Shown: in pieces, positions 42,775 to 55,500 of the stretch | How positions within the stretch are numbered: the first letter of the stretch is position 1 | Layout of the letters: each line of letters starts with the position of its first letter | Origin: Mesostigma viride | Taxonomy: Eukaryota; Streptophyta; Mesostigmatophyceae; Mesostigmatales; Mesostigmataceae | Direction: 5' to 3' | NCBI GenBank assembly: GCA_009746045.1 | Contig: RPFO01000188.1 | Coordinates: 1,690,955 to 1,754,954, forward strand | DNA length: 64,000 nucleotides | Translations under genes and position numbers: made by a program | The notes under the pieces: generated by a model | Databases searched by the model: none | What the model was told of the DNA's origin: nothing | The model's input: the letters and a program-made list of their open reading frames with translations, nothing else

Positions 42775-45700
42775 CTAATGGGCAGGGGACATTGCGGCAT
42801 GCAGGGCTGCGCCCACGTTCCTGACGTACAACTCGGTGAGGTCGGGTCGGTCCACGATGGCGAGTCCGTGCTCATTGGCCAGGTGCAGCACGCAGATGAA
42901 GCAGAGGTGCACCGAGATGTCCTGCAGCATGCCCGCGGGGCAGGGCTGCTGGAAACCCCGCAAGAGTTGCTGGAATGATAGCCCCTGTGCATGTGAGGCA
43001 AAATGATGTGCCACACCCGGGGCAACAGTGGCAATGGCCTGGTGCCAAACAGTTAGGCCAAATAGACAGTATGAGAATATGCGGCAAGGTACATAGGAAA
43101 AGATGCGAGAAGCAAAAACATTATTCTTGCGTAGTAGCACATGGGCATGCCAGACACACGATATCATTGCAGAAATGTCGCACATGCGTCGCGGAAACTG
43201 CGTAAATGGTGCATTCAACAGGATTGTCGCAGCCCACCTGTTCTGCGGCAGTGCCTTCTTGTGGCTGCATGGATGCAGCACGCTGCAGGGACTCCCAGAG
43301 CACCTGCTTTAGCGCTCGCACATCCACCTGCTTGGCAGCACGCGCGTAGTTGACTGAGATCTGCGCCACCTTGTTGGGCGCGTCCACCAGCACGCCCGCC
43401 ATGGCGGCCTCGGCCCCCAGGTTCGCCAACAGGTCCCCTAGGTCGTCCCCCACGCCGCCACCCCCCCACGCATCGCCCTCCTCATCCGCGTCCCCATCAC
43501 CCCCGTCACCCGCGTAGTCTTCGTCATCAAACACGCCGTGGTCACCGTCTCCCATCTCCCTGGCGCAGCCATCTGGCGAAGCAAGAGGGGGTGGCGTGAC
43601 CAGGGCAACAAGCGCGCAGGGGTGAATGCGGTGAGCTCGCGCGTGACCATGGGAAAGGGGGGTGTAGGGGGGGGGGGGGGGCGGGGGCCAGGCAAAGGCA
43701 GGCCAAGGTCTTAAGACAGCCATCCGCAGTGCCATCCAACCTTCCAAGAAGCAAGCTAGTTTGTGGCAGCCACCGCAGACATACCTCCTATATGCACACG
43801 TACATAAACACACACACAACCATGGCGGGGTACTCTAGGCCCTTTTGTGTCCTGGTGCACTGCCCAGCAGTGGGCATGTTGGCGCATCGCCCACCTTGTC
43901 AACCTTGGGTCCACTCCTACCTTGTGCGCATCACCCGAGTGGCCAGGGGATCGTACTTGTGAGGGCATCTGTGGCTCGTACTAGTGGGGACATCAAGTTG
44001 GAGAGGCATGCAAACTGGTGCATGGCCAGCCCGCGAACACCGGGTTTGCCCGCATGGCCATCCCTGTGCGTACGCAACAGATGTGCGTGCATAGAGGAGC
44101 ATCGAGCCAAGAGGAGAACCCCACAGGCGCCCACATCACACCGCAGGAACTGCCCACACCACATTTCGGTCCACAGTTCCACACAGAGGGGGCTGCTGCA
44201 GCACCCTCTGTCATTCAGCCGCTGCCGCCATCGCTGTGTGCACTAGCGGCGGCGTGCAGGACACCAGCGCTCAGCACACCCCTTGCACAGCAGAGCTGCC
44301 ACAGGGAAGGCATGTCCACTTACCCTGCGCATCCTCTGACGCATGCGAGCCAACTGGTAACCGCCGGCAGGTGACACAACATCACGCACGATGACATGGT
44401 GGGGAGATGTGGGCACATAGGTGGCATTGGGAGATGACGTAATCAGTTACAGCCGATAGCAAGCCTGATCCCATGCAGGTCCGTAAGGTTAAGAACGGGG
44501 ACACGCAAGGGGAGGGGCATCTGATGGGTATGTGCTTGGGGGTGGCTGGCCTGTAGGAAGCCAACACAGTTGGCAGGTGTGCCCTTTGCCTGGCTCTTTG
44601 ATTGCGTCCTATTGTGGCCAGCCCGCTTGGTCGCTTGGTCAGTAACCGCTTGGTAGACCCAGCTAGTTCATTTAAGTTACTGATGTGCCAAGCTGCCTAT
44701 CCGGCCATATAAGGTACCAGCAATGGGTTACACCACAAGGCACAAGCCAGGCCATTGCTACCAGTAACCCTGTTGCTGAGTGCTCTCACGAAAAAAGCGG
44801 CCAAGCTGCACAAAGGAAGAGCCGAGACAAAAGGCCTGCCTTCCATGGCCAGGCACATCGTTAGCCACGCGGCCACGCAGCATGTGCCTGTGTGCACCGC
44901 GAGGGGATCGATCTCTCGGTCACCGTACAGTCGACAGCAAAAGGAGCAGTATTGCTCGAATCACACACAATCTTGTCATCCCCACGCAGCATGGCAGGTA
45001 GCGTGCGGCGCACATCTCACCTGACAGCAGACCCTGGACAGCGCAGACAGGGGTGCCGTGTGCATTAGGTCGGGGAAACGTTTGCACGGAGGAAAGCAGG
45101 AGACACATGCAGGAGCAGGCGATGAGTCAGTGTCTGGAAGAGGAGCGGCGTGCGCCCAGGAAAGGAAGCCATGAGAGTTTCCCTAGACGGGCCGTCCGGG
45201 GAGACAGGAATTAGAGTACGGCGGCAAGTGGAGCATGCAAGGGCCGCATGGCCCTTGTGCGCCTCACGCACACGAATGGCACTTGCACCTTTAACGGGCC
45301 ACAACGGCAACAAACAGCGCCACACTGTGGACGACATGCGAACGCCTTGACACTGGCAGAAGCATGTGGGGCGACTGCCACTGTTTCTCATGTGCATGCC
45401 CACAAACTTCCTGTGCCCTGCAGCGCCAGCAAGCCAGCAGGCACGCTGCCACTCATAAAACATAAAGAAAATACTGTGCAGCCGCACAGCTGTCAAAGCC
45501 AGGGCGACAATAGTGTATTGGGCACCAAGATTGCACTGTCTTGAAGGCATTCCAAGTCAGTCATCCGCGATCAAAACACTCTTATATAGTAGCTGTCCCC
45601 TACCAACAAAGCACCAACGACAGCGCATGAGGGGACCAATGCAGAGCACCTCTATCCGCAAGGCATGGCGCAGGGGCCACGCGCCTACCTGCCAGCTGGG

Positions 45701-48700
45701 CTTGAGGAACAGGCACATGAGCTCGCGCGGCGCGTACTGCAGGTCGTCAGGCAGCAGTGTGGCGCAGGCACCGCTGGCACCCGCCCCACGCAGCGGCAGC
45801 GTGGCGGCGCTGGCCTCAATTTCCCCCCGCTTGGTGGCCAGCGTGAACGTGCCCGCAGGCACCTCTGGCAGCGCCTCAAAGTCGATGAAGAAGGGAGCCT
45901 TCTTGCCACCCTTCTTGGCCTTGGTGGCGCCGCTTGATGCGTCCTCCTCGCCCTCCGCCGCATCTGGCAGGGCTCATGGCACATGGGTTCAACGGCGCCA
46001 GGGGTTCAACATCACACGGGGTAAGCATGGTTGCAATAGTGGAGCAAGTCCTAGTAGTGACCGACAATGGGCAAGACACAAATGGAATAAGGTGTAAGAG
46101 ACTGAAGAACGCATCAATAGTGGAGCAGGTCACGCATCACACGAGCCATGTCAGCAAGCCAGCACGCAGCAGGGTCCCAACAATTTCCTGAGCTGCAGTT
46201 TTGGTTGTTCGCAACTGTCGTGAAACACTGCCGGGAAATCACCTTTAGATACCCTGCCAGGCGCCTCCTAATTTTTACTGCCTTGTACCCAACAGAGATG
46301 CCCTCAGCAGGCCCTATACCTGCTGCTGTCCAGCCGCCCCGCCAACCGCGGCTCACTGAGGTTTGCCACCTCCATGCACCTTGGTCTAGCAACCAGGACA
46401 TGTGCCACCACCCACCGTCGGCAGGCGTGGCCGCTCGTGGCCGGAAGCGCCAGTGGTCTGGACCCGCCCATGCCGCCGCCTTCTGCCCCGCACTGCCCAG
46501 CAGCAGGCTCAGCCCCAGTGCGGGCTCTGCCCCCGCGGCGGCAGCCCACCCGCTGAGCTGCTCGCTCGTGTAGCTGCCAAAGCCGAGGCTGCCGCCCAGG
46601 CTGGCGTCGGAGGAGTGGGCGGGGCCGGGGGAACCGGTGGGGGGACCCTGGTGGTCGCGGGACATGACCTCATCTCCCTGCAAGGGGGGGCAGGAACAGG
46701 GAAAACATGAACAGGTACCACCCAGTATGTATGAGGGCACTGCATGCGAACCTGTGTGGCGCGCGCAAAAAAAAAGAAAGAAAGAAGGCACCCATTCTCC
46801 AGTTGTGCGAGAAAACCACAGCAAGCATGAGGGATGCACAGGTCGGCATGCACCCCGGAGCCAGGAGCCATGTCCTAGCATGCACACATAAAGTAAGTGC
46901 TGGCAGGCTCGCATGCAGGTGAGGACACGGCAACACAAAAACGATATCAAGGGATATGGAACAGTACGCCACAAAGCGTAAGGTCCTGGCACGAGTAGGG
47001 CTGACTGCTCCCCCCTAACCCTAAGCAGGGCTTGCATCCGCTTCCTACCAGCACCCTGCAGCAAGATGCTACCCCACTACCCGACCGTGGCTTGACCCAC
47101 CCCCGCATGCGTGCCGCCGCTGTCTCCCGAGAAGAAGGCGGTGCCCGCGTCGCTGACAGCGTCTACGTACACGCTGCTGCTGGCGGCAACGCCAGCATCC
47201 TCACCATAGTCGCCATCATCGTCATGGTCACCGCCACCATAATCCATCCCCCCATCATCGTCATCACCATAGTTGCCATGGCCGCCATACGACGCCTCCG
47301 GCTCCTCCCGACATGCTGCCCCCCGTGCATCTGCCCCCCTGTCCTCGCCCCTCAGCGTGGCCACGCCGCCCTCCGCCGTCATGCCCCACGCCCCTGCTTG
47401 CAGCCGGCGCTTGCTGCTGGCGGTTGCCCCCCCCTCGTCGTCATCCTCGTACTCGTAGAACAGGCTGGCCACCTCCGCATCCTGGGGGGGCCAGCACACG
47501 ATGGGCCCCATGACAGGCGACACGTACACCGAAGGAAGCACATGAGGAACAGAACACATCAGTACTACGAGCATGAGATTAGGACTATCGAGCGGTGCAT
47601 CGCTTGTGAGCAAACGGTAGCGAGCGCAAATCCCCTTCGTACACTGTGTGGCTCGCCTGGGTCAAGGGGGTCCACCGCGGGGCCAAATGGGCAGCGTGCA
47701 CTACACAGGCAGGCGGGACAGAACAGCAGCAAGCTGGCCAGAGTGCAAACATCCCCACTTGTACCAGGGAATGATGCTGCCGGTTGATGGCTCTATACAA
47801 GCAGACCCCTCTCCAACCATCAAGGGTCGCTGGTTGGCCGAGACACAGAGCCACCCATGTTTCTAACATCTTGACTATATGTCTATTGATAAGCTAGTAA
47901 AATCTCACTTTCCGTGCAGTTGGGCTTTCATATTGGAATGCCCAAGTGCGGGTGAAGCTTGTGAATAAGCAGGGCAAAAGGAGCATTCTAAAACAAACCT
48001 AGTGAGAGCACCCAACACAGGAAGGCACCATGTTGAACCAATCAGCCTAGTCAGGCACCATGTTGAAAGAAGAAAAGCACCGCCGCAAAAAGCTGACCAT
48101 CGCGACAGGGACATGGAACCTGCACCATTCCCAGAACTTCCCTTGCATGCAGCAGGCACTTAACGCATAGTACACGAGACTAGTCCACGTGCCACCCCGC
48201 GCACCTTGTCCTCGTCGTCGTATCCCAGCATGGCGCGGATGCCGTCCAGTGCGGGGGTGATGCCGTGGCAGAGACCCATCAGTGAGCACGCGTTCTCCAG
48301 GGGCCCTGGTGACGCGGGCCAGGCACCAGGCATGCACCCCTCAGTTCGTAATGGGCATACTGCCTGTACCCCTGTAGTGAGCATATGGTACGTATCCCAT
48401 GATCTGCCCACTGCCCGCAGAGGCTGGGGGCATCCCCATGTACACGGAAACACACCCATGTACACTGGGCTACAATGCGACCCTACGCATGCGACCATGT
48501 GCTGTATCTGTCCCCCAATGCAAACGCGTTGCCAAGATGACCCATCATCCTGCTCATGGGTGCAGACCACGCAGGGTGCAACCCAGTGGTCCGCAGATAC
48601 CAACTGGGGCACGGTGGCGATGCCTGCGCTGGGCCAAGCCTTGGCTAGCAGAGCAGTCCTCGCCAACCCATGGCATAGCTCATGAGGGCACACCAGCCCG

Positions 48701-51700
48701 TGCACCGCGGGTAAATGGGGCGATAGGAACAGCACTATGCTGGCGGAGGTGGCAGGTCCAACGCACGTGTAAGCACTGCATAAGCTTCAAGGGGTCTAGT
48801 CCTGGATACTAGACACCTTGTACCCTATCTATAAATGACACACGATACAATAGACGTTCTTGGCACCCTGCACCTCTACCACTGCATGCCAGTCTTGCCG
48901 CAGCATGGCGATGGAATTGCAAGAGCGCGGGGGGAGGACTCACGGGCGAGCTGCGACAGGTCCAGCATCGTGTGGGAGGTGGGCCCCTTGGCCGTGGATG
49001 ACGTCTCGTCCACGCTGGCATCCGGCACATCGTCCGAGTCAAAGATGAGGTGGCACCCGCGGTAGCAGCTGAGCGTGCTGAGCAGGAGGCCCTTGGCCCC
49101 GCCCTCATCAAACTGGGCTGACGTCTTGTGGAAGAGGGGGTCCACCGCAAACGAGGCTGGAAGTTGGGCCGGCACAGCAAGGCGTGGAAGGGCACCGTGG
49201 GGACATGAGGACGGAGAGGGAGGGGGGACGAGGGAAGCCGCCAAGTGGCACTGAAACACTCAAGCTTTTCCGTTTCTAAGAATCTATGCTAGTCAGAACA
49301 AAAACGCATGGCTTCAACGCAGGTCATGAGTACAAATAGGGCACGAGGGCAGCTGCTAACTAATGCTGGCCTGCGATGACCAGCAACCTACATAGCCAGC
49401 CATGCGAAACAGGGTCACCGCTTCGTATTCCTGGGTTTTCGAGGGGGAGTGGGGGAACGGAGGGGACGGGGCAGAGAGGTAGGCATGGCGGGAAGACCCG
49501 TGCCTGGCCCGCATATACTGGCTGTACTGGACATGGATATCACCCTCAGCACTGCCGGTCATGAATGGTGTGCGGCACTCACTGTCCAGCTTCTTCAGGC
49601 GCAGGCTCTCAAATGAAGGCTCCAGCGTCACGGATGAGCTGGCGGCGTGCTGCATGCACAGGGAGTAGTGGCAGCGGCCCGGGGAGGACGGATGTTGACG
49701 CGTGTGAATGCCACAGGCATTCATCATGTGGCTTTCATCCTGGGACCAGAGGAGCTATTGCAGGCAGGCAGGAGAAACAGCGTGCGGGGCAGAGCCAGCA
49801 ATACTAGGCAACAGACCCATAGTGGTGCCATCTGCATACCTGTTGTTCCTCTGGCAGGTGCCCAGCTCAAAATCTCAAATCACGATTCCATCTCATCATA
49901 GACAAGTGCCCAAGGCAGCATCCATAGTACCTGTCACTGTTCTCGCCTCACGTCCTACCATCCATCTCCATTACTGCCAGCGCACGGGTCTTATAAGCTG
50001 CCGTCTCTGTGTGAGAGGCCCCTCATTACTATCGCTGTAGCGCCAACCGCCATTCGGCCAGGTGCGCTTCCAATCAAAACAGATCTGGCCCACATCGCTA
50101 CGTACGGCAGGCCCCCGGACCACATGGGGCTCATCGTCCCCAGGTGTGTGCAGCGGTTCGTAACCTCGCGCGTGCAGCAGTAGGTATGTGGGCGACACGG
50201 GTCAACCAGCCAGCTGTGCCATACCAGCGGGCCCCACCATCATCATCCCATTGGCCTCTCGAAAGGATCGAAATCAGCCCCGTTGACCATCATTTGCTCA
50301 TCACCGGCTATTTCCCTCCGTAACGCTAACCCTACTCAGGTGTGGGGGCGCGCACCTTGCGGCCGGATTCCTTGCGCCCATCCTCGCCGCCATCCTCGTC
50401 ATCGGGGTCACCGCCCTCCTCCCCGTCTGTGACAGCCAACAGTGACATGAGGTTGATATGGGCATGACATAAACATGACACAAGCACGCCATCAGCATCC
50501 CGTAAGCACGATTCAAACATGGTATTTTTACAGCATGAGCATGATTGAAGCATGGAATGGAACCACATCTCCACTCCTAGCCCCCAAACCCGCCACTTGG
50601 AGTAAGCACCTCTTTCCCCACCGCGCTACCCCCCTCACCGGCCGTGTCAGGCTCCTCCTTGCTCCCTGCTGATCGGTGCAGCCCTCCCAGCACCTTGAAC
50701 GTCTCGGCATGCACCGCGTCCACGCGGCACGAGTAGATGCGCACGCCAGCTTCCAGCGTGCAGCTGGCCTGCAGGCGCAAGCAGCGGCGCACAGGGACAC
50801 ACATTCTGCAACAATATGAGAATGTCTGGCACAACATGAGTCACACAGCGAGGGAATAGACCAATGGTCATGAGCATGCACCGGCCTTCCTACGGAAAAG
50901 GGGCCCTGGTTCTACAAAGGGGCAACAAATCAAGCAGTAATCGAAAAGAAGTGCGTTTACAAATTATGACTGATTGCGATGGAAACTACGTGGCATTGGG
51001 CCGTTGAGAGGGCTTCGCCACAACTATGATTGTCACAGCTTAGTCCACGCAGCAAAAACTGGATCCTGGACAGGAAAAGGAGGGACTTACCTTTTGAAAG
51101 TTGGTCTGGTCAGAATCCTCGTCCGTCATGTTAACAATTTCGATCATGTGATCGATTAACTTCAAATTCCACGTGTTGCGCGTTGTGATTTTCTGTAAAC
51201 ACCATCCACGACCCGGACAGCAATGCACAGTAATAAGTAATAAGAACATCATAAGTAATCAGCACTATTACACGCGCAGGCGGCATGTTAGCCTCCACAT
51301 CTAGCATCAATACAATGGAGAGAGTGGGCGCGTCTGTCTTCCTGTCTAACGTTTCGAGCCGGCGATGTCGGTTTCTGAATTAAACCTTAATTGGACGGCT
51401 GCTAACTTTTCTTGCAGAATGTAGCTTACATTTTCTGCAGCGAGCTTGATGCAATTCGAATAAAGCAGGCCAATCTGATCATTTGTCAAACCCGCCGCGT
51501 TGTCTCCGCGTTGACTACTTTCTGCCGTAGGCTGAACGCCCTCCATTGCGATCCGAGCTGCCCTGTCTCTTTGCGACATGTCTATAGCGGAAGCGAGGGA
51601 CTTCCGCTTGTCGGATTGCGCCCTAGCTGATTTTTGTTGGCTGTCATCATCGTGAACTGGCAGAGGCCCGCTTGCTTTGGCAACCTGCTTGGAAATTTTG

Positions 51701-51771
51701 CTCTTCTTCTCGGCATGAGCCTCAGCGTCAGTGCCCAGACGTACGTTGCCTCCCGACTCGCACAACGCCAT
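42775..51771 (-). CDS. CAP-H: Condensin complex kleisin subunit CAP-H (Barren), twelve exons
   Basis: Proposed exons: 51771-51430, 51192-51091, 50768-50639, 50426-50356, 49649-49583, 49156-48944, 48305-48205, 47481-47101, 46677-46416, 45963-45689, 43555-43238 and 42984-42775, about 823 residues. CAP-H hallmarks appear in order: NDQIGLLYSNCIKLAAEN, NTWNLKLIDHMIEIV, NFQKASCTLEAGVRIYSCRVD with VHAETFKVLGGL (N-terminal kleisin part that binds SMC2); TLEPSFESLRLKKLD and DPLFHKTSAQFDEGGAKGLL; WAGPDHWRFRPR; FFIDFEALPEV and LPDDLQYAPRELMCLFLKPS; VNYARAAKQVDVRALKQVLW; and HLCFICVLHLANEHGL (winged-helix end that binds SMC4). Phases fit at every junction; exon 11 could instead start at 43572 if a small exon before it was missed. 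CAP-H links SMC2 and SMC4 in condensin I during chromosome compaction. Confidence 0.92.
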
Positions 51772-52563
51772 GGAGGCTGATTCGTTACCCTCCGGCTAAT
51801 GCCCGCCCTTGCAATTGCTGTGCTCGTCAAGCATGAGGCCAAGGCGTCTCAGGTTATTAGGGCGCCATTGTAGCGTTTAAAACTCGCGCTCCACGTGGGT
51901 GGTGGCACGTTTCCGTTGATGGCAAACCGGGCTGGGCAACGCGCTGGGCCGTCGGCGCGGCGCATTCTGACTCAGTAATACTGTACTGTAAGCAAAATCT
52001 CCGCGCCCTACTGTACTGTACCCTGCCGCTAAATCGCGCCAACCCTGTCGGACCACGCGGGACTCAACTCCACAAATCGCGCCAAGGTTGAGGTTGCTGG
52101 TCTGGAAGGGGCACTGCCGCACTGGCCAGTGGCCACAGTGCTGCCACACTTCACAAGTTAACCAACATCTAGGTCCGCAAGTAGCCAAGTACCCACCCCA
52201 CATTACCTACATTGCCAGTAGTTAACACCACGCATTGTTAGCTGAAACGACGTGGCCAGACTAAGTAATTTCGTGTTCACGTCATTCCTCATCAGCTGGC
52301 TATGGTTTTGCATTCCCTCATTGGCGCGTAACGATTATCATCGGCATGCAAAGGTCAGCGGCCGGAGATGGACGATAGGATAATCGGCAAGCCAAAGTGC
52401 AAAATGCATATGGTTTCAGGATGCTTGTTATCGTGGCCGAATTGGCCACAACCTCCGGGACTTTCCCGTGCCACAGGCGACTTGGGCATCCACACGAGCA
52501 GTTGGCTGTGGGCCTGTGATTCTCAAAACAAACATCTTTTCGAGTGAATAAACCTAGTTTTTC
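51772..52563. promoter_or_regulatory. Shared upstream region of two divergent genes
   Basis: The 792 bases between the start codons of CAP-H (minus) and the RUN-PX gene (plus) must hold both promoters. No TATA box stands out. TACTGTACTGTA occurs twice (around 51982 and 52010), and a CTGTCGGACCACGCGGGACT block resembles the repeat near 10920, so part of it may be transposon-derived. Confidence 0.45.
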
Positions 52564-55500
52564 ATGGAAATTGATAACTCTACAGAAGACGAGGGCGGCT
52601 TGTCTCCCCTGGAGTCTTCCCTGGGAAGCCCGACGTCCGTCCAAGGGCTGGACCAGGAAATGCCCGAGCAGAACATGGAGAGTATATCGCCGTCCTCTAA
52701 CACGCAGGAAGCACAGGAGTTGTCAGCCATCAGGTTGGCATGTGGCGAGTTAAGTGGCCTTGTCGGCAATTCTGCCCCGTTCCCGTACTCAGCTTCAAAT
52801 GCGATGTTAAGAACAAAGAAGACGGAGGGCATCCCGGCGAGCAGTCCGGCTTGTGATGGCAGTCTTGCTTCGCTGGCCGCACCGGAGGCTGCCCGCGAGG
52901 TTTCCAATACTGCGGATGAGCTGGACGGTTCCTCCAGGGCATCCTGCCCTCATGGCCATCCGCTCAGTGACCTGTCGGCGCCAGGGATGCTCAATGCCAG
53001 CACACAACCAGAACCACCAGCCGTGGACACACAAGAGGCTGTTCCCGCGCTCACATCAACAGCGACGGCCGGCCCTGGCTTCAACAGTGCTCCCCCCAGT
53101 GCGTTGCCCAGCGAGCCCCATACCCTGCTCGCTGACGTGCGTGCGGCGGTGCGGGACGTGCTGCAAGAGGCCGTAAGAGGGGCGGGCCAGGGTGTCCCTC
53201 TGGGTGATGGCAACTACGCCGCCACCCTCCTCACCAAGGCGCTGGAAGGCGCACTCCTGCACGGCATGCGGGTGGACGCCACTGCCAGCACAGGTGCAGC
53301 TGCCAGCACCAGCGCGGTCTACACCCACGTGGCGTCGGCAGCAGACCGGCTGCTGGCGGCGGGCGCGGCGGTGGCGGGTGCCAGCAGCGACATCGGTTCG
53401 CTGGCCAGCAGCGGCAAGGGGGTTGTGACCCGTGCGGTGGCCCTGTCGGCGCAGCACGCGCGGCAGCTGCTGGGCAGGGTGGTCACGGGGCAAGGGGGCA
53501 ACGTGGGGGGCAACGTGGGGGGCAACGTGGGGGGCAACGTGGGGGGCAACGTGGGGGGCAACGTGGCGGGTAGTGGCAAGGCGCAGGCGCGGGCGGAGGG
53601 GGACGCGGGCGTGCAGCCACCACGCATGGACGCTAGCGACCAAGGGGGTGTTGTGACTTGCCAAGCAGCGGCTGCTGATGCAGAGGTCACAGCGGCTGCC
53701 GAGGGGAGTGCAAGGAATGGTGCACATGATGCTGCTGGGCACCGCGGGGGGGATGGTGCGGGGCACGCTGGTGGTGGGCGGGCCATGGACGCCCCTGGGG
53801 GAGCTGGTGTACACCTGGCCACGGCAACCGAGCCAGGTGCCCACGCGTCCACTGTCGGCACGGCGCCCGATTTCGGCGGCTGTCATACCAACATTGGCGC
53901 CAGGGAGCCCGCAGACAGCCAGGGTGCCCCATCATGCTACGGCAACCTGGGAATACCTACTGGGGGGGTGACAGCGGGCAGCGCAGCGCCGTTGCGGGTG
54001 ACCGGTGAGCTAATCGATGTGGCCCCTCTTGCCTGCGCATATAGTGGGCAGGGCGGTGGCCTACCGGTGGCTGACGTGGCGCAGTATGACGCCTGGCTGT
54101 CGTCATCATCGGATGCTGATGTCAGCGGTGTCCCTTTTGGCCGCCTGCCGCATGCGCGTGAGGGGGGGGGCGTGTCCGAACAGGGTCACGCGTCCCTACC
54201 ACATTCATTCGCCCCACCACAATCGTACTCCACCCCACCACCGCTCGACGCCCACCCACCGTTTCCCCCGCCCCCCCCACTCGCCGCACCGCGTGCCATG
54301 CCCAGCGCTGCACCCACGCGGGAGGCATGCAGCCCTCCTCCTCTGCCCTCGCTCGAAATGGCCTGCGGACGGTTCCTGCAGCTGTTGCAGGCCGCGGACA
54401 AGGTTGCGGTGGGGCAGGCACAACAAGGGCAGCGGTGGGGGCACGGGCAAGAGCAAGGGCAAGGGCAAGGGCAGGGTCACATGACGCCAACCGCCACTGG
54501 CGGTGACGGTCCCAGCCCTGCTCCGTTCCCAAGCCATGGAGCAGGGCGAGCGCGTGTGGGGTCGTCCCGCGGTGGGTTATCCGTGGAGGATGAGCCGGGC
54601 TGGCCACTGGCCGAGCTGCGACATGAGCGTGCTGGTGACGGGCATGCGGGTGGTGATCACCACCCTGGTGACCAACACCCTGGTGACCAACACCCTGGTG
54701 ATCACTGTGCGCTTGGAGAGCGACATGGGGGTGGTGGGCGACATGGGAGCACGCTCGGTGGGGCAGCCCTGCCTGCGCCCGGCAGCCATGGCCATGGCGT
54801 TGCTGCGGCGGGGGCCCAAGACGCGTGCCCTGTCGGATACGCCTGCCCTGTGGGGTATGCGGACGCGATGGCGGCGGAGGGCATCCGCAGCGCATGCGGC
54901 AGGTACGATGGTTGCGGGGTAAGATGCAGGGTAAGACGGGTGCAGGGCATGGGTCCTCGGCTGCGCGTAGCAAGAAGGTGCAGGCAGGGGGGCAGCTCGG
55001 TGTGAGCTTTTTTGGCTTTTGCGAGTAGAGGTGCCGCTCCGCTGGCCTCCACTCTGCATGTGCGGCCTCGCGACGAGTACACAGGGTATAGGTGACTGTG
55101 TGGGGAGGGGGCAAGAGGGGGGGCGGGGGGGGTCTACATGGGCTGCCCAGGGTGAGGATGAGGGTGGAAACCACTTGGCTCCGTGTGTTGTAGTATCTGC
55201 CCATGCCCATGGACATGCATGCGGGTAGCCCTTGGCATCCCTCTACTAAGTAAACCAACCGTCGCATGCGGGCCCTGCCCCCCCCCCCCTCCCCCCCCCT
55301 CACCTCCCCCAGGGTGCGCGTGTGGATCCGCCAGTCCCTCAACAGCGGACAGCTGGCGCAGCGGCTGCACGCGATCGGCCGTGACGCCGCCTTGCTGGCG
55401 TTATTCTACCACCCGCATGCGCTGGTCGCGTTCGAGGACACGCGGTGCCAGCTGGCGTCGTACCTGACCGCGGTGGCAGCCGTCAGCATGAGCCTCTCCC

